Assembly: GCF_051488665.1 (NCBI RefSeq)
Contig: NZ_JBPSEG010000007.1
Location: forward strand, 84,639 to 148,638
Length of the DNA: 64,000 bases
Direction of reading: 5' to 3'
DNA from: Melioribacter sp051488665
GTDB taxonomy: Bacteria; Bacteroidota; Ignavibacteria; Ignavibacteriales; Melioribacteraceae
The notes beneath the pieces are model-generated. The model saw only the letters and a program-made list of their open reading frames with translations, was not told the origin of the DNA and did not search any database. Below are positions 9,612-18,588 of this stretch, in pieces. Within the stretch, counting starts at the first letter, position 1; each line of letters opens with the position of its first letter. The position numbers and the translations under genes are program-made.

Positions 9612-10793
9612 ATGAAATCGAAAACATATTCATACGGAAAACAAAACATAGACCGGGACGATATAGAAAGCGTTGTGGAAGTTCTCAAATCCGATTGGCT
9701 CACACAGGGACCGACGATAAACGAGTTCGAAAAAGCGCTGGCGGATAAATTCGGCTCTCGATATGCCGCCGCGTGCGCAAACGGAACCGCCGGCTTGCAC
9801 TTGATCGCTCTCGGACTCGGGTGGTCGAAAGGAGACCTGATCGTCACGACTCCGATTACATTTCTTGCAAGCGCCAACTGCGCAATTTATGCGGGGGCAA
9901 ACGTCGATTTTGCGGATATCGACGAACGCAGTTACACTATCGATCCGGAAAAACTCGAGGATAAAATCAAATATTACCGCGCAAAAAACATTCACGTTAA
10001 AGCCGTCGTAGCCGTCGATTATGCAGGACATCCGTGCGATTGGGAAGCCTTAAAGAACTTAAAAGAAAAATACGGATTCCAACTTATAAACGATTTCTGT
10101 CACGCGCCGGGAGCGGAATATAAAAACGATTATCATTATGCCGTTAATTATGCCGACGCTGTTAATATGAGTTTTCACCCCGTTAAACATTTTACCACCG
10201 GAGAAGGCGGAGCCGTTCTATCGAACGACCGGGAGTTTATCGACAGAGTCAAAATATTAAGGACGCACGGAGCGACCAAAGATCCCCGAATACTGGAAAA
10301 AAACGACGGTCCGTGGTATTACGAAATGCATGAAGTAGGATTCAACTATAGGATTACGGATTTTCAATGCGCTCTCGGTATATCGCAGTTAAAAAAACTC
10401 GATTCGTTTATTAACGAAAGAAGAAAAATAGCGGCATATTACGACGAATTTTTTAAGAATGACGACAGATTCATAACTCCTATTGTTAACGAAAATTCCA
10501 AACATGCGTATCATCTTTATCCCTTGCAGATAAAATTCGAAGAACTCGGAATTTCGAAAAAGGAATTTTTCGATAAGATGAAAGAGAAGAATATCTTTCT
10601 GCAGGTGCATTATATTCCCGTTCATCTTCAACCGTTTTACAAAAAAAGATTCGGTTTTAAAGAAGGGGATTTCCCCGAAGCCGAGCTGTTCTATAAAAGA
10701 GAAGTATCAATTCCGATCTATCCCGGACTAAATGAAGAAGACCTTGAGTATATTACCGGATCAATAGTCGGCGCGCTCGATTCAATGAAATGA
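9612..10793 (+). CDS. pseC: UDP-4-amino-4,6-dideoxy-L-AltNAc transaminase, PseC
   Basis: PseC is a PLP-dependent DegT/DnrJ/EryC1-family aminotransferase acting second in pseudaminic acid synthesis and adding the 4-amino group. It is 393 residues long. The PLP lysine is K192 in MSFHPVKHFTTGEGG, and the pocket residues ANGTAGLHL (57-65) and DFCHAPGAEY (161-170) are in place. C-terminal 'GLNEEDLEYI' is typical of the family. Its stop overlaps the next start by 4 bp, so synthesis with the downstream PseG/H protein is probably coupled. Confidence 0.95.
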   Translation: MKSKTYSYGKQNIDRDDIESVVEVLKSDWLTQGPTINEFEKALADKFGSRYAAACANGTAGLHLIALGLGWSKGDLIVTTPITFLASANCAIYAGANVDFADIDERSYTIDPEKLEDKIKYYRAKNIHVKAVVAVDYAGHPCDWEALKNLKEKYGFQLINDFCHAPGAEYKNDYHYAVNYADAVNMSFHPVKHFTTGEGGAVLSNDREFIDRVKILRTHGATKDPRILEKNDGPWYYEMHEVGFNYRITDFQCALGISQLKKLDSFINERRKIAAYYDEFFKNDDRFITPIVNENSKHAYHLYPLQIKFEELGISKKEFFDKMKEKNIFLQVHYIPVHLQPFYKKRFGFKEGDFPEAELFYKREVSIPIYPGLNEEDLEYITGSIVGALDSMK

Positions 10794-12253
10794 AAATCTC
10801 AATTATTACAGAAGGATTTCAAAATACAGGGTATGGGCATATAACCAGATGCCTCTCTTTGTATCAGGCGTTCGAGGAAAGAAATATCATACCCGATTTC
10901 TATATCAACGGAGACGTCAGATGCGTTTCGTATTTGAACGGCGCCCGTTTTGAAATTATAGACTGGTTGAATCATCCCGCGCAACTGATTAAGAAAATAA
11001 TCAACAGCGACTTTGCAATTATCGATTCTTATCTTGCCGGCAGAGAGTTTTACGAAAAAATATCGAGTTTTTGCGAACGCCTCTTGATTGTCGACGATAA
11101 TTTGCGAATCGATTATCCCGAATCGATTATATTGAACGGAACGATTAACGCGGAGAATTTTCCGTATCAAAAAAAAGCAGGATACGATTTTCTTCTCGGC
11201 TCGGAATATATTCCGATAAGAAGACCGTTCTGGGACCCGGCGCAGCGTAAATACAATAAAGAAATAAAAAACATTCTGATTACCTTCGGAGGGCAGGATG
11301 TAAGAAACCTGACTTTACCCTCTTTGAAGGTTGCAAGGGAAATCTATCCGGACGCCGCAATCCATGCAGTTTTCGGAAACAAAGAAAACGGCGAAATAGA
11401 TAAGCTGAAAGAGAATTATAAAGACGTCGGTTTCTATAACCTTTTAAGCGCGGAGCAAATTAAAGAATTGATGTTGAAAGCCGACGTTGTTATTACGGCT
11501 GCGGGTCAAACTTTGTACGAACTCGCCGTAACGGGAACGCCGTCGATTGCCGTGGTCGTGGCAGATAATCAGAAGAATAATATTCTCGAATGGTCCAAAG
11601 CGGGATTTCTGATTGAACCGGTTTTCTATAATGAAATTCATTGTATGAAAAAGATTGCCGAACAGCTGCAAAAATTCAAGTCGATAGGTCTGCGTAAAAA
11701 ATGCGGCAGCGCCGGCAGAAAAAAAGTAGACGGACAGGGCAGCCGCCGCGTTGTTTCCTATCTGATAGAAAAAAAATGCGCCGCCGATAAATTTTATTTG
11801 AGAAAAGCCGTACCGGAAGATTCTAAAATTGTATATGAATTGTCGAACGATCCTTCCGTAAGGATGCAGTCGATCAACAAAAATCCTATAGCGTGGGACG
11901 AGCATACTGTATGGTTCGACAAAAAAGTAAACGATAATAATTATTTGTTTCTGCTGGCTTTCGACCGCGAGGATAATTTTATCGGACAGATTCGCTTCGA
12001 AATTGAAAACACTGCCGCTGTTGTAAGCATTAGCCTTACGGAAAAATTCCGCGGAAAGGGACTTTCAAAAAAAATCATTAAAGAAGGTTCGCGCAGATTA
12101 TTCAATGAATATCCGAATGTAGTTTCGATAACCGCGTACATATTGCCTGATAACAGCGCGTCATTAAGGGCATTCGAAGCGGCGGGATATAAACCGGCGG
12201 GGGAAGAATTAATTAATAACGAACTTTTTAATAAGTTTGCGCTTGAGAGGTGA
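10790..12253 (+). CDS. PseG-PseH fusion: UDP-sugar hydrolase plus N-acetyltransferase
   Basis: One 487-residue ORF carries two enzymes that are often separate genes. Residues 1-325 match PseG, the UDP-2,4-diacetamido-2,4,6-trideoxy-altrose hydrolase, with GYGHITRC (catalytic H17) and the nucleotide-binding AAGQTLYELAVTGTPSIAVV. Residues about 333-487 form a GNAT acetyltransferase (FYLRKAVPEDSKIVYELSNDPSVR…) matching PseH, which acetylates the 4-amino group using acetyl-CoA. PseH acts before PseG, so the fusion joins consecutive steps. It overlaps pseC by ATGA and lies just before the pseI start. Confidence 0.92.
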   Translation: MKISIITEGFQNTGYGHITRCLSLYQAFEERNIIPDFYINGDVRCVSYLNGARFEIIDWLNHPAQLIKKIINSDFAIIDSYLAGREFYEKISSFCERLLIVDDNLRIDYPESIILNGTINAENFPYQKKAGYDFLLGSEYIPIRRPFWDPAQRKYNKEIKNILITFGGQDVRNLTLPSLKVAREIYPDAAIHAVFGNKENGEIDKLKENYKDVGFYNLLSAEQIKELMLKADVVITAAGQTLYELAVTGTPSIAVVVADNQKNNILEWSKAGFLIEPVFYNEIHCMKKIAEQLQKFKSIGLRKKCGSAGRKKVDGQGSRRVVSYLIEKKCAADKFYLRKAVPEDSKIVYELSNDPSVRMQSINKNPIAWDEHTVWFDKKVNDNNYLFLLAFDREDNFIGQIRFEIENTAAVVSISLTEKFRGKGLSKKIIKEGSRRLFNEYPNVVSITAYILPDNSASLRAFEAAGYKPAGEELINNELFNKFALER

Positions 12254-12257
12254 AAAA

Positions 12258-13292
12258 GTGATAATTGAAAATTTCGACACGGATAAAAAAGTGTTTATCA
12301 TTGCCGAGCTCTCCGCAAATCACAATCAGAATTTTCAAACGGCAATCGATTCAATTAAAGCTATCAAAGAATGCGGAGCAGACGCGGTAAAGCTCCAAAC
12401 ATATACGCCGGACACAATTACCATCGACTGCGATAACGAATATTTTCAGATTAAGCAAGGCACTATTTGGGACGGAACAACATTGTATCAACTTTATCAA
12501 AAGGCTTATACGCCGTGGGAATGGCAGCCGGAACTGAAAAAAATTGCGGAAGAGCTCGGACTTGTCTGTTTTTCGTCGCCGTTCGATAAAACTGCGGTCG
12601 ACTTTCTGGAAAACATGAACGTTCCGGCGTATAAAATTGCGTCTTTCGAAATAACGGATATACCGCTGATCGAATACGCCGCTTCGAAAGGAAAGCCGAT
12701 GATAATATCGACAGGCATTGCAACCGAAGAAGACATAAGAGAGGCAATCGACGCTTGTAAAAGAATGAACAATAATCAGATAGCACTTTTAAAATGCACG
12801 TCTTCCTATCCCGCTCCAATCGAGGATGCGAACCTGAACTCGATTCCGTACATGAAAGAAAAATTCGATACGGTAGTCGGATTGTCGGATCACACTACGG
12901 GAATCGTCGCGCCCGTAGCCGCCGTGGCTCTCGGCGCCAGAATAGTTGAAAAACATTTCATACTCGACAGAAAATTGGGAGGACCCGACGCGGCGTTCTC
13001 GCTTGAACCCGCCGAATTCAAAAACATGGTAGAAGGCATCCGAAACGCCGAAAAAGCGCTCGGCAAAGCCGCAATCGAAATTAACGATAAAATAAAAAAG
13101 AGCAGAACGTTTGCGCGCTCGCTCTTTGTTGTAAAAGATATAAAAGCCGGCGAGCCTCTTACGGAAGAAAACGTCCGATCGATACGTCCCTCTCACGGTT
13201 TGCATCCGAAATATTTGAAACAAATTATCGGCAAAAAAGCTAAAACGGATATAAAAAAAGGAACTCCTTTGAAGTGGGAGCTATTCGAATGA
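12258..13292 (+). CDS. pseI: Pseudaminic acid synthase, PseI
   Basis: PseI condenses 6-deoxy-AltdiNAc with phosphoenolpyruvate to give pseudaminic acid. The NeuB TIM barrel spans about 10-280 (FIIAELSANHNQ, DAVKLQTYTPDT, LSDHTTG, VEKHFILDR) and a C-terminal antifreeze-like SAF domain about 285-344. I chose GTG 12258 because GAGAGGTG lies 5 bases upstream and the protein then begins VIIENFDTDKKVFIIAE. In-frame TTG codons at 12237 and 12243 would overlap the upstream gene and have no ribosome site. The resulting length is 344 residues, usual for the family. Confidence 0.94.
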   Translation: MIIENFDTDKKVFIIAELSANHNQNFQTAIDSIKAIKECGADAVKLQTYTPDTITIDCDNEYFQIKQGTIWDGTTLYQLYQKAYTPWEWQPELKKIAEELGLVCFSSPFDKTAVDFLENMNVPAYKIASFEITDIPLIEYAASKGKPMIISTGIATEEDIREAIDACKRMNNNQIALLKCTSSYPAPIEDANLNSIPYMKEKFDTVVGLSDHTTGIVAPVAAVALGARIVEKHFILDRKLGGPDAAFSLEPAEFKNMVEGIRNAEKALGKAAIEINDKIKKSRTFARSLFVVKDIKAGEPLTEENVRSIRPSHGLHPKYLKQIIGKKAKTDIKKGTPLKWELFE

Positions 13293-13346
13293 ATGATTTG
13301 GCTATTGTTTTGCTAAATTAATAGAGAACTAATTTTATCGAATCAT

Positions 13347-13639
13347 ATGCGCTTGAGTGAAAGAGATATTGAAATTATTAAAAAGGCAACGAAAAAATTT
13401 TTCGGAGAGAATGCTTCTGTCTATTTGTTCGGCTCGCGTACGGACGATTCAAAAAAGGGGAGAGATATTGATTTGTATATCGAAACAAATGTCTTTCAAA
13501 ATATAATAGACAGAAAAGTAAAAATGCTGGCTGAACTTCACAAAGAACCGGGGAACAGAAAATCGATATTGTAATAAATAATTTTTCAAGTAAAAAATTT
13601 ATATATCGGGCGGCAAAAAGCGAAGGTATACGGTTGTGA
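13347..13639 (+). pseudogene. MNT-type nucleotidyltransferase, frameshifted
   Basis: The first 60 or so codons encode the start of a minimal nucleotidyltransferase: SVYLFGSRTDDSKKGRDIDLYIE contains the GSx10DxD motif (G-S-R … D-I-D). In this frame the ORF stops at 13574 after an unnatural end. Shifting frame near 13553-13558 restores a family-like continuation, GEQKIDIVINNFSS…FIYRAAKSEG, to a stop at 13637-13639. So a single-base indel, or a sequencing error, breaks the gene. MNT proteins are the antitoxin-like half of HEPN/MNT pairs, which transfer AMP to the HEPN partner. The restored stop overlaps a GTG start of a small downstream remnant. Confidence 0.7.
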
Positions 13640-13716
13640 GCAAAAACAAATTTATACTCGAATCCGTAATCAAAGAGCGTAATCTGCATCTTAAGAGAAT
13701 GGATTATGGTTTTTGA
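13636..13716 (+). pseudogene. Remnant of a small partner gene (HEPN-like) after the MNT gene
   Basis: A GTG overlapping the restored MNT stop opens a frame reading MSKNKFILESVIKERNLHLKRMDYGF, then stops at 13714-13716. The position, overlap and helical, basic start look like the N-terminus of a substrate-binding/HEPN partner. The rest is absent and no other frame obviously continues it. I read it as a truncated remnant; the family is inferred from context only. Confidence 0.4.
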
Positions 13717-13807
13717 ATAAGAGGCAATTTTTGCAGTGAATATACAATGCAAAGATTTCGATACGGTTCATATCCTAAATTAACTTGCAAAATAAAAAAA
13801 GGAATTT

Positions 13808-14572
13808 ATGAGAAGAAAAACAGGCAATAATTATGTATGCGCCATTGTTCAGGCCCGCACCGGTTCTACGCGGCTGCCGGGTAAAATTTTCAAAGAGCTC
13901 GAAGGCAAACCGATTTTGTGGCATGTGGTAAACCGTTTGTCGCATTCGAAGAAAATCAAGAATATAATAATTGCGACTACAGACTTACCCGAAGACGACG
14001 CGACAGAAGAATTTTGCAAAGAAAATAAAATCGATTGTTTCAGAGGAAGTTCCGAAGACGTGCTATCAAGATACTACCAGGCGGCTGTGGACTATGAAGC
14101 CGATACAATTGTTCGCGTCACATCCGACTGCCCCGTTATCGATCCGGTCGTAATCGACAAAATGATCGATAAATACTTGCGTCTGAATAAGACTGAGAAA
14201 GTCGACTACTTGAGCAATACAATCAAAAGGACGTTCCCGCGCGGATTGGACGCCGAAATTTTCTCTTTCGAAGCCCTTGCCGAAGCGTTCAGGTGCGCCA
14301 ACGAAAAATACGAGCGTGAACACGTAACTCCGTATATTTATCAGCATCCCGGCATCTTCAAAATAGTCAATTACGAAAACGATCGGGATTTTTCTTTTCA
14401 CAGGTGGACTGTCGATACGGCTGACGATTACGAACTGATGAAACAAATCTACAAAAATCTGTATAAGCCGAATAAGCTCTTTTATTTCGAAGACATACTC
14501 AAATTATTCGAGAAAAAGCCGGAGCTGATTAAAATAAATCAAAAGGTAAAACAAAAAAGTTTGGGAGAATAA
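13808..14572 (+). CDS. pseF: Pseudaminic acid cytidylyltransferase, PseF
   Basis: PseF activates pseudaminic acid with CTP to CMP-pseudaminic acid, the sugar donor. The 254-residue protein has the nucleotide-binding ARTGSTRLPGK near residues 16-26, VTSDCPVIDP in the middle, and SFHRWTVDTADDYEL near 198-212, typical of this SpsF/PseF cytidylyltransferase group. It completes the pathway B-C-G/H-I-F. It is separated from pseI by 515 bp holding the decayed MNT/HEPN pair, which suggests an insertion into an older operon. A terminator hairpin follows the stop. Confidence 0.92.
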   Translation: MRRKTGNNYVCAIVQARTGSTRLPGKIFKELEGKPILWHVVNRLSHSKKIKNIIIATTDLPEDDATEEFCKENKIDCFRGSSEDVLSRYYQAAVDYEADTIVRVTSDCPVIDPVVIDKMIDKYLRLNKTEKVDYLSNTIKRTFPRGLDAEIFSFEALAEAFRCANEKYEREHVTPYIYQHPGIFKIVNYENDRDFSFHRWTVDTADDYELMKQIYKNLYKPNKLFYFEDILKLFEKKPELIKINQKVKQKSLGE

Positions 14573-14576
14573 ATCG

Positions 14577-14609
14577 AAAGGCTTCGCGGGAAAAAACGGC
14601 GAAGCCTTT
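14577..14609. terminator. Bidirectional rho-independent terminator
   Basis: AAAGGCTTCGC (14577-14587) pairs perfectly with GCGAAGCCTTT (14599-14609) around an 11-base A-rich loop. The A run on the left and T run on the right make it usable in both directions. It sits between the convergent ends of pseF and the FmdB-like gene. Confidence 0.85.
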
Positions 14610-14613
14610 AATA

Positions 14614-14859
14614 TCAATTAAGTCCGCAAGTTCCTGTAGTGCAGCCGCCGAAGGAAGGTACGCCGCAGCTGCCGTCCGAACATCCTGCCGAAGAGTCGAA
14701 CGAATCGCTCTCCGTCGAGGCGCTGAATGAAGAGAGCAGCTTTTTATAATTTTTGGATTTGCAATCGGGGCATTCTACTTCGCCCGGATTGGTTATCGAC
14801 TTATGAAAGATTTCATACTTTTTACCGCAATCGTTGCATCTGTATTCGTAAACGGGCAT
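14614..14859 (-). CDS. FmdB-family zinc ribbon protein
   Basis: This is an 81-residue protein beginning MPVYEYRCNDCGKKYE. Two CxxC knuckles, C8/C11 and C30/C33 (VECPDCKSKNYKKLLSSF), make a zinc ribbon typical of the FmdB/CxxC_CXXC_SSSS putative regulatory family. A second Cys-Gly-Ser-rich tail (GCSDGSCG…TTGTCGLN) may bind another metal or be disordered. It lies 12 bp downstream of the FAH-family gene on the same strand and ends at the terminator shared with pseF. The family's role is not firmly known. Confidence 0.88.
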   Translation of the reverse strand: MPVYEYRCNDCGKKYEIFHKSITNPGEVECPDCKSKNYKKLLSSFSASTESDSFDSSAGCSDGSCGVPSFGGCTTGTCGLN

Positions 14860-14871
14860 GGATGATTCTCC

Positions 14872-15531
14872 TTATTTGATTATTTCCGTATCTATTATTC
14901 CGATATTTTCAAGCTCGGCGTGAATTTTATCTCCCGGTACAACTCTTCCCACTCCTTCCGGTGTGCCTGTAAAGATAAGGTCGCCTTTTTCGAGAGTCAT
15001 TTTAGACGAAATATATTTTACTATTTTTACTGGGTCGAACATCATGTTTTTGATCGAAGAGTTTTGTCTTAATTCGCCGTTGACCGAGAGTTTTATCGTT
15101 TCGTCGCCTTTCAGTTTGTAATCTTTCTTCAATACGAATTCGGACAGAACCGCGGAAGTATCGAAGCACTTCGAAAGAGTCCACGGGTCGCCTTTTTCCA
15201 TAAACTCTTTTTGAAGGTCTCTCAAGGTCATGTCGAGCCCTACGGCATATCCCGCAATAGCGTCTTCGGCGGATGAGTCGTCGGCGTTTTTGACTGCATT
15301 CCCTATTAATAAAACAAGCTCAACTTCGTGATGCAGGTTATTGGAATAATCCGGGTGGATTACTTTATCGCCCGAATAAATCACATTCGAAGCCGTTTTC
15401 AGGAAAATAACCGGAAATTCAGGCACTTCGTTTCCGAGTTCCAATGCATGGGCGGCATAGTTTCTGCCGACGCAGACTATCTTGCCTATCGGAATCTCGC
15501 CGTTACTGTTTTTGATTTTTAAATATTTCAT
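14872..15531 (-). CDS. Fumarylacetoacetate hydrolase-family protein
   Basis: The 219-residue protein matches the single-domain FAH/YcgM group: KIVCVGRNYAAHALELGNEVPEFPVIFLKTAS at the N-terminus, the metal site H-H-E-V-E-L about residues 71-76, and an aspartate in GLDMTLRDLQ. Relatives act as acylpyruvases, oxaloacetate decarboxylases or 2-hydroxyhepta-2,4-diene-dioate isomerases. Which one cannot be told. It is cytoplasmic, with no signal peptide, and followed directly by the zinc-ribbon gene. Confidence 0.9.
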   Translation of the reverse strand: MKYLKIKNSNGEIPIGKIVCVGRNYAAHALELGNEVPEFPVIFLKTASNVIYSGDKVIHPDYSNNLHHEVELVLLIGNAVKNADDSSAEDAIAGYAVGLDMTLRDLQKEFMEKGDPWTLSKCFDTSAVLSEFVLKKDYKLKGDETIKLSVNGELRQNSSIKNMMFDPVKIVKYISSKMTLEKGDLIFTGTPEGVGRVVPGDKIHAELENIGIIDTEIIK

Positions 15532-15573
15532 AGCTCCAGTTAGATGATTATTGATGAAATTGGTTTCAGCATA

Positions 15574-17064
15574 TTAATTTTTCTTTTCAAACAATAATTC
15601 CGTAAAAATAAAATCGGGCGAATTGGGAACTTCCACGCTGAACTGCTTAACGTTTCCTTCGAAGTCCATATCGAACTTTATCCATCCCCGCGTCAAAAAT
15701 TCGTCTTCCCAGTCGATAAAGAAAGTGTCGTAATGATAATGATTCAGAACGCCTCTGAATGTCGGGGTGGGAATAAATTGCAAAAAGAGTTTGCCGTCTT
15801 TGAGGCTTACTTCCGCTTCGCCGTACATTTTATCTTCGTATTTACCGCAGTATTTTTCTAACGGTAGAGAGGGCGACGTGTTTTTAACCCTGACTTCTTC
15901 CCGTCTTTTGAGTTCGTCTTCGTACTTTTGAAGGCGCTCGTCCCATTTTTCTAACATGATTTTATTATAATCCTGCGGTTCGACGCCCGTAAACAAATCT
16001 ACAATATAATCGCGTACAGCCGATACCATTCCCGTTTCCATATTGCTCAATATGGCAAAGCCGAAATTTTCTTCCGGTATTAAAGCCACGGTTGAAATCA
16101 TGCCGGGCATTCCGCCTCCGTGATAGAGCATTCGTTTCCCGTTGCGGTATCTTATAAACCAGCCCAAACCGTAATTCATTTCGCCGAATGCAGTCTGATT
16201 CGACCACATTTCTTTTGATTGCTTTTCTGTAAAAACAACGACGCTGTCGATTTTCCCTCTGTTTAATTGAAGGCGAATCCATTGAGCAAGATCGTTTACG
16301 GACGAATTGACGCCGAGCGCGCCCCCGGCATTATCCTTTTGAATGTCCGTATAAATCTTTATCTCGCCGTCTTTTATATAATGCGCTTTTGCTTTGTTTT
16401 TTGACGCAGCCAATTCTTCGTACGAAGTATTTGTGTTTGTCATTTTCAAAGGAACGAGAAAATGCTTTTTAATAAAGTCTCCCCACGAAGTATCGGTAAC
16501 GGCTTTAATAATTTCCGCAGCCGTAATAAACATAATGTTTTGGTATCCGTATTTGGAACGAAAGCTCGAAACCGGTTTTAGATACCGGGCGCGGCGTATT
16601 ACTTCCTTCCGGTCGTAGTTCGAACCGAGCCAAAGGAAATCGCCGCTGAAAGTGGCAAGTCCGCTCCGGTGCGTTACCAGGTCGCGTATTGTAATTTCAT
16701 TTGTAACCCACGGGTCGTACATTTGAAAATCGGGAAGATATTCGATTACCCTGTCGTCCCAATTTATTTTACCCCGGTCAACCAGAATTGCAAGAGCTGC
16801 CGTCGTAAAAGCTTTCGAGCACGAAGCTATTACAAAGAGCGTATTTGCGTCGACCCGCTCGTCTTTGCCAAATTCCCTTACGCCGTATCCCTTTGCAAAA
16901 ATTACGGAATCGTCTTTTACAATCGAAACCGCAAAACCCGGCATTTTCCAGTCTTTCATTGCATTTTGAATATATTCGTCGAGCCGCTTAAGCTTGTCCG
17001 ATTGAGCGTTTAATAATTGCGCGGTCAGAAAAAAGAAAATTATCAGGAAGCGTTTTGTCTTCAT
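15574..17064 (-). CDS. Secreted serine hydrolase of the beta-lactamase/PBP4* family
   Basis: The 496-residue protein has a signal peptide (1-21), a class C-like hydrolase domain (about 25-350) and a C-terminal DUF3471-like lobe (about 390-495). Catalytic residues visible are S81-x-x-K84 (ASCSKAF), a Tyr-x-Asn in YGYQN, and HGG in LYHGGGMPG. Such enzymes are esterases, D-amino-acid peptidases or unknown hydrolases rather than resistance lactamases. It has its own 91-bp upstream region and no obvious operon partner. The substrate is unknown. Confidence 0.88.
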   Translation of the reverse strand: MKTKRFLIIFFFLTAQLLNAQSDKLKRLDEYIQNAMKDWKMPGFAVSIVKDDSVIFAKGYGVREFGKDERVDANTLFVIASCSKAFTTAALAILVDRGKINWDDRVIEYLPDFQMYDPWVTNEITIRDLVTHRSGLATFSGDFLWLGSNYDRKEVIRRARYLKPVSSFRSKYGYQNIMFITAAEIIKAVTDTSWGDFIKKHFLVPLKMTNTNTSYEELAASKNKAKAHYIKDGEIKIYTDIQKDNAGGALGVNSSVNDLAQWIRLQLNRGKIDSVVVFTEKQSKEMWSNQTAFGEMNYGLGWFIRYRNGKRMLYHGGGMPGMISTVALIPEENFGFAILSNMETGMVSAVRDYIVDLFTGVEPQDYNKIMLEKWDERLQKYEDELKRREEVRVKNTSPSLPLEKYCGKYEDKMYGEAEVSLKDGKLFLQFIPTPTFRGVLNHYHYDTFFIDWEDEFLTRGWIKFDMDFEGNVKQFSVEVPNSPDFIFTELLFEKKN

Positions 17065-17154
17065 TTTAGCGCCGATTAATTGTTCATTTGTAAATGAAAT
17101 ATAATAATAGCGTATCTATTTAGAAAAAGGGAAAGTATAAATTAACAGTTAATA

Positions 17155-17685
17155 TTATCGGGCGCGCTTGTATTTTCCCATCAGTACGGCTTCGCCTAAA
17201 ATATGTCCTTTCATCAATGCGAGAAGCTTTTTCTTTGTCATCTTATTGTCGGCGGTAAAAACCGTATCGAGCGCGTAGAGTTTGAAATAGTATCGGTGAA
17301 TTCCCGAGGGAGGACACGGACCTCCGTATGAATTTAGTCCCCAGTCGTTCAAACCCTCGACGGAATTCGAAGGAATCTGTTTTTTGTTCGAAGCTCCTTC
17401 GGGAAGGGAATCGATGCCGGGAAGAATATTATACAATATCCAGTGTACCCAGTCTCCAATCGGAGCGTCGGGGTCGTCGTTTATCAAGGCGAGCGACCGG
17501 GCTCCTTCGGGTATATTGTTCCATTTCAAAGGGGGCGAAACGTTTTCTCCGTCGCAGGTAAAACGGACGGGTATCATGCCTTCGTTTTCGAATGCCGGCG
17601 AAATCAATTCGAATTTCATTGCCACCTCCGTATTGCAATAATTGCCGAAAACAATTAAGAAAAATATCGTTAATAATTTTTTCAT
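17155..17685 (-). CDS. YbhB/YbcL-type PEBP (Raf kinase inhibitor-like) protein
   Basis: This is a 176-residue protein with a short hydrophobic leader (MKKLLTIFFLIVFGNYC) that could be a lipoprotein or signal sequence. The PEBP ligand pocket is visible: FTCDGENVSPPLKW, DDPDAPIGDWVHWILYNI and YGGPCPPSGIHRYYFKLYALD. The bacterial family binds phosphate-like ligands and its biological role is uncertain. Its ATG shares one base with the stop of the cytidylate-kinase-like gene (TAATG), so the two are cotranscribed and coupled. Confidence 0.9.
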   Translation of the reverse strand: MKKLLTIFFLIVFGNYCNTEVAMKFELISPAFENEGMIPVRFTCDGENVSPPLKWNNIPEGARSLALINDDPDAPIGDWVHWILYNILPGIDSLPEGASNKKQIPSNSVEGLNDWGLNSYGGPCPPSGIHRYYFKLYALDTVFTADNKMTKKKLLALMKGHILGEAVLMGKYKRAR

Positions 17686-18434
17686 TATGCCGAGAGAGAT
17701 AAAATTTTTTCCTTGGAAAAGAAATTGGGGAATTTACGCACAATGCATTGACCGATCATCTCCGCAATTTCGTCGGCTTCCAATAAGTTTGTATTTATTA
17801 CCGCGTGGTAGAGGAGCGGATCTTCAATGTTTTTGTGAAAAAATTTCCAGATGTACTGTTTGCGCGCGTCGTCTTCTTCCCGGATAAAATCAGCCGCCTT
17901 TTTGTAGTCGAGATTATAGAGCCGGCAGGCGTTTTCAATTCTGTAAGACAAAGGAGCGACCAGTCGAATGTGAAACGCATTTTTTCTTTTGGCCGTAATG
18001 ATGTTTGCGCCTCTGCCCACGATAATTACATTGCCGAAGTCGGCTAATTTTAATATTGTCTGGGATATTTTTCTGAGCAAAAGAATTTTCGAAGGCGTAA
18101 CGCCGAGCAGCTCGCCGAACCACGTTTCTATTTTCGGAGGTTTTTCTTCGTGTAAATATTTTCTGAAATGATCCGGAAGCTGATGGTCTTCCATTATTCT
18201 TTCGATCAAAGCTTTGTCGAAATACGCCCAATCGTCGTAACCCTCGATTGCCCTTTTGTTGAAATATTCCACGAGCTTTTCGCAGATTACGGCGGCTCCG
18301 ACTCCGGTTTCCCTCGAAATTGTGATTACCGGGCCGGGATTTAATTTTCGGTGATGAATTCGCGCCTCTTCAGAATCCCTGTAATGCTTTTCAATATAGA
18401 TGCGAGCTTTTTCGTATGCCCCGAGAACCTTCAT
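17685..18434 (-). CDS. Cytidylate kinase-like protein
   Basis: The 249-residue protein carries the cytidylate-kinase-like P-loop region VITISRETGVGAAVICEKL (about 36-54), lacking the usual GKS, as this subgroup often does. GRGANIITAKRKNAFHIRLVAPLSYRI is the family's second conserved block, and RKQYIWKFFHKNIEDPLLYHAVINT a third. It probably binds a nucleotide, but enzymatic activity is unproven for the family. It is upstream of and coupled to the PEBP gene. The first 35 residues form a charged helical extension. Confidence 0.85.
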   Translation of the reverse strand: MKVLGAYEKARIYIEKHYRDSEEARIHHRKLNPGPVITISRETGVGAAVICEKLVEYFNKRAIEGYDDWAYFDKALIERIMEDHQLPDHFRKYLHEEKPPKIETWFGELLGVTPSKILLLRKISQTILKLADFGNVIIVGRGANIITAKRKNAFHIRLVAPLSYRIENACRLYNLDYKKAADFIREEDDARKQYIWKFFHKNIEDPLLYHAVINTNLLEADEIAEMIGQCIVRKFPNFFSKEKILSLSA

Positions 18435-18588
18435 TGTCCACCCCCTTGTTTTGTTGGCAATCAGGATGAGGAGAGTTCGCCTAAAATCTAATAAAAAGTC
18501 AGGTCAAAGTGAATAGAAATATCAAAGGATAAACGCACACTTTATCCCGAATATTTTATAAATATCAATAAAGCGGCATACGGAAAAT

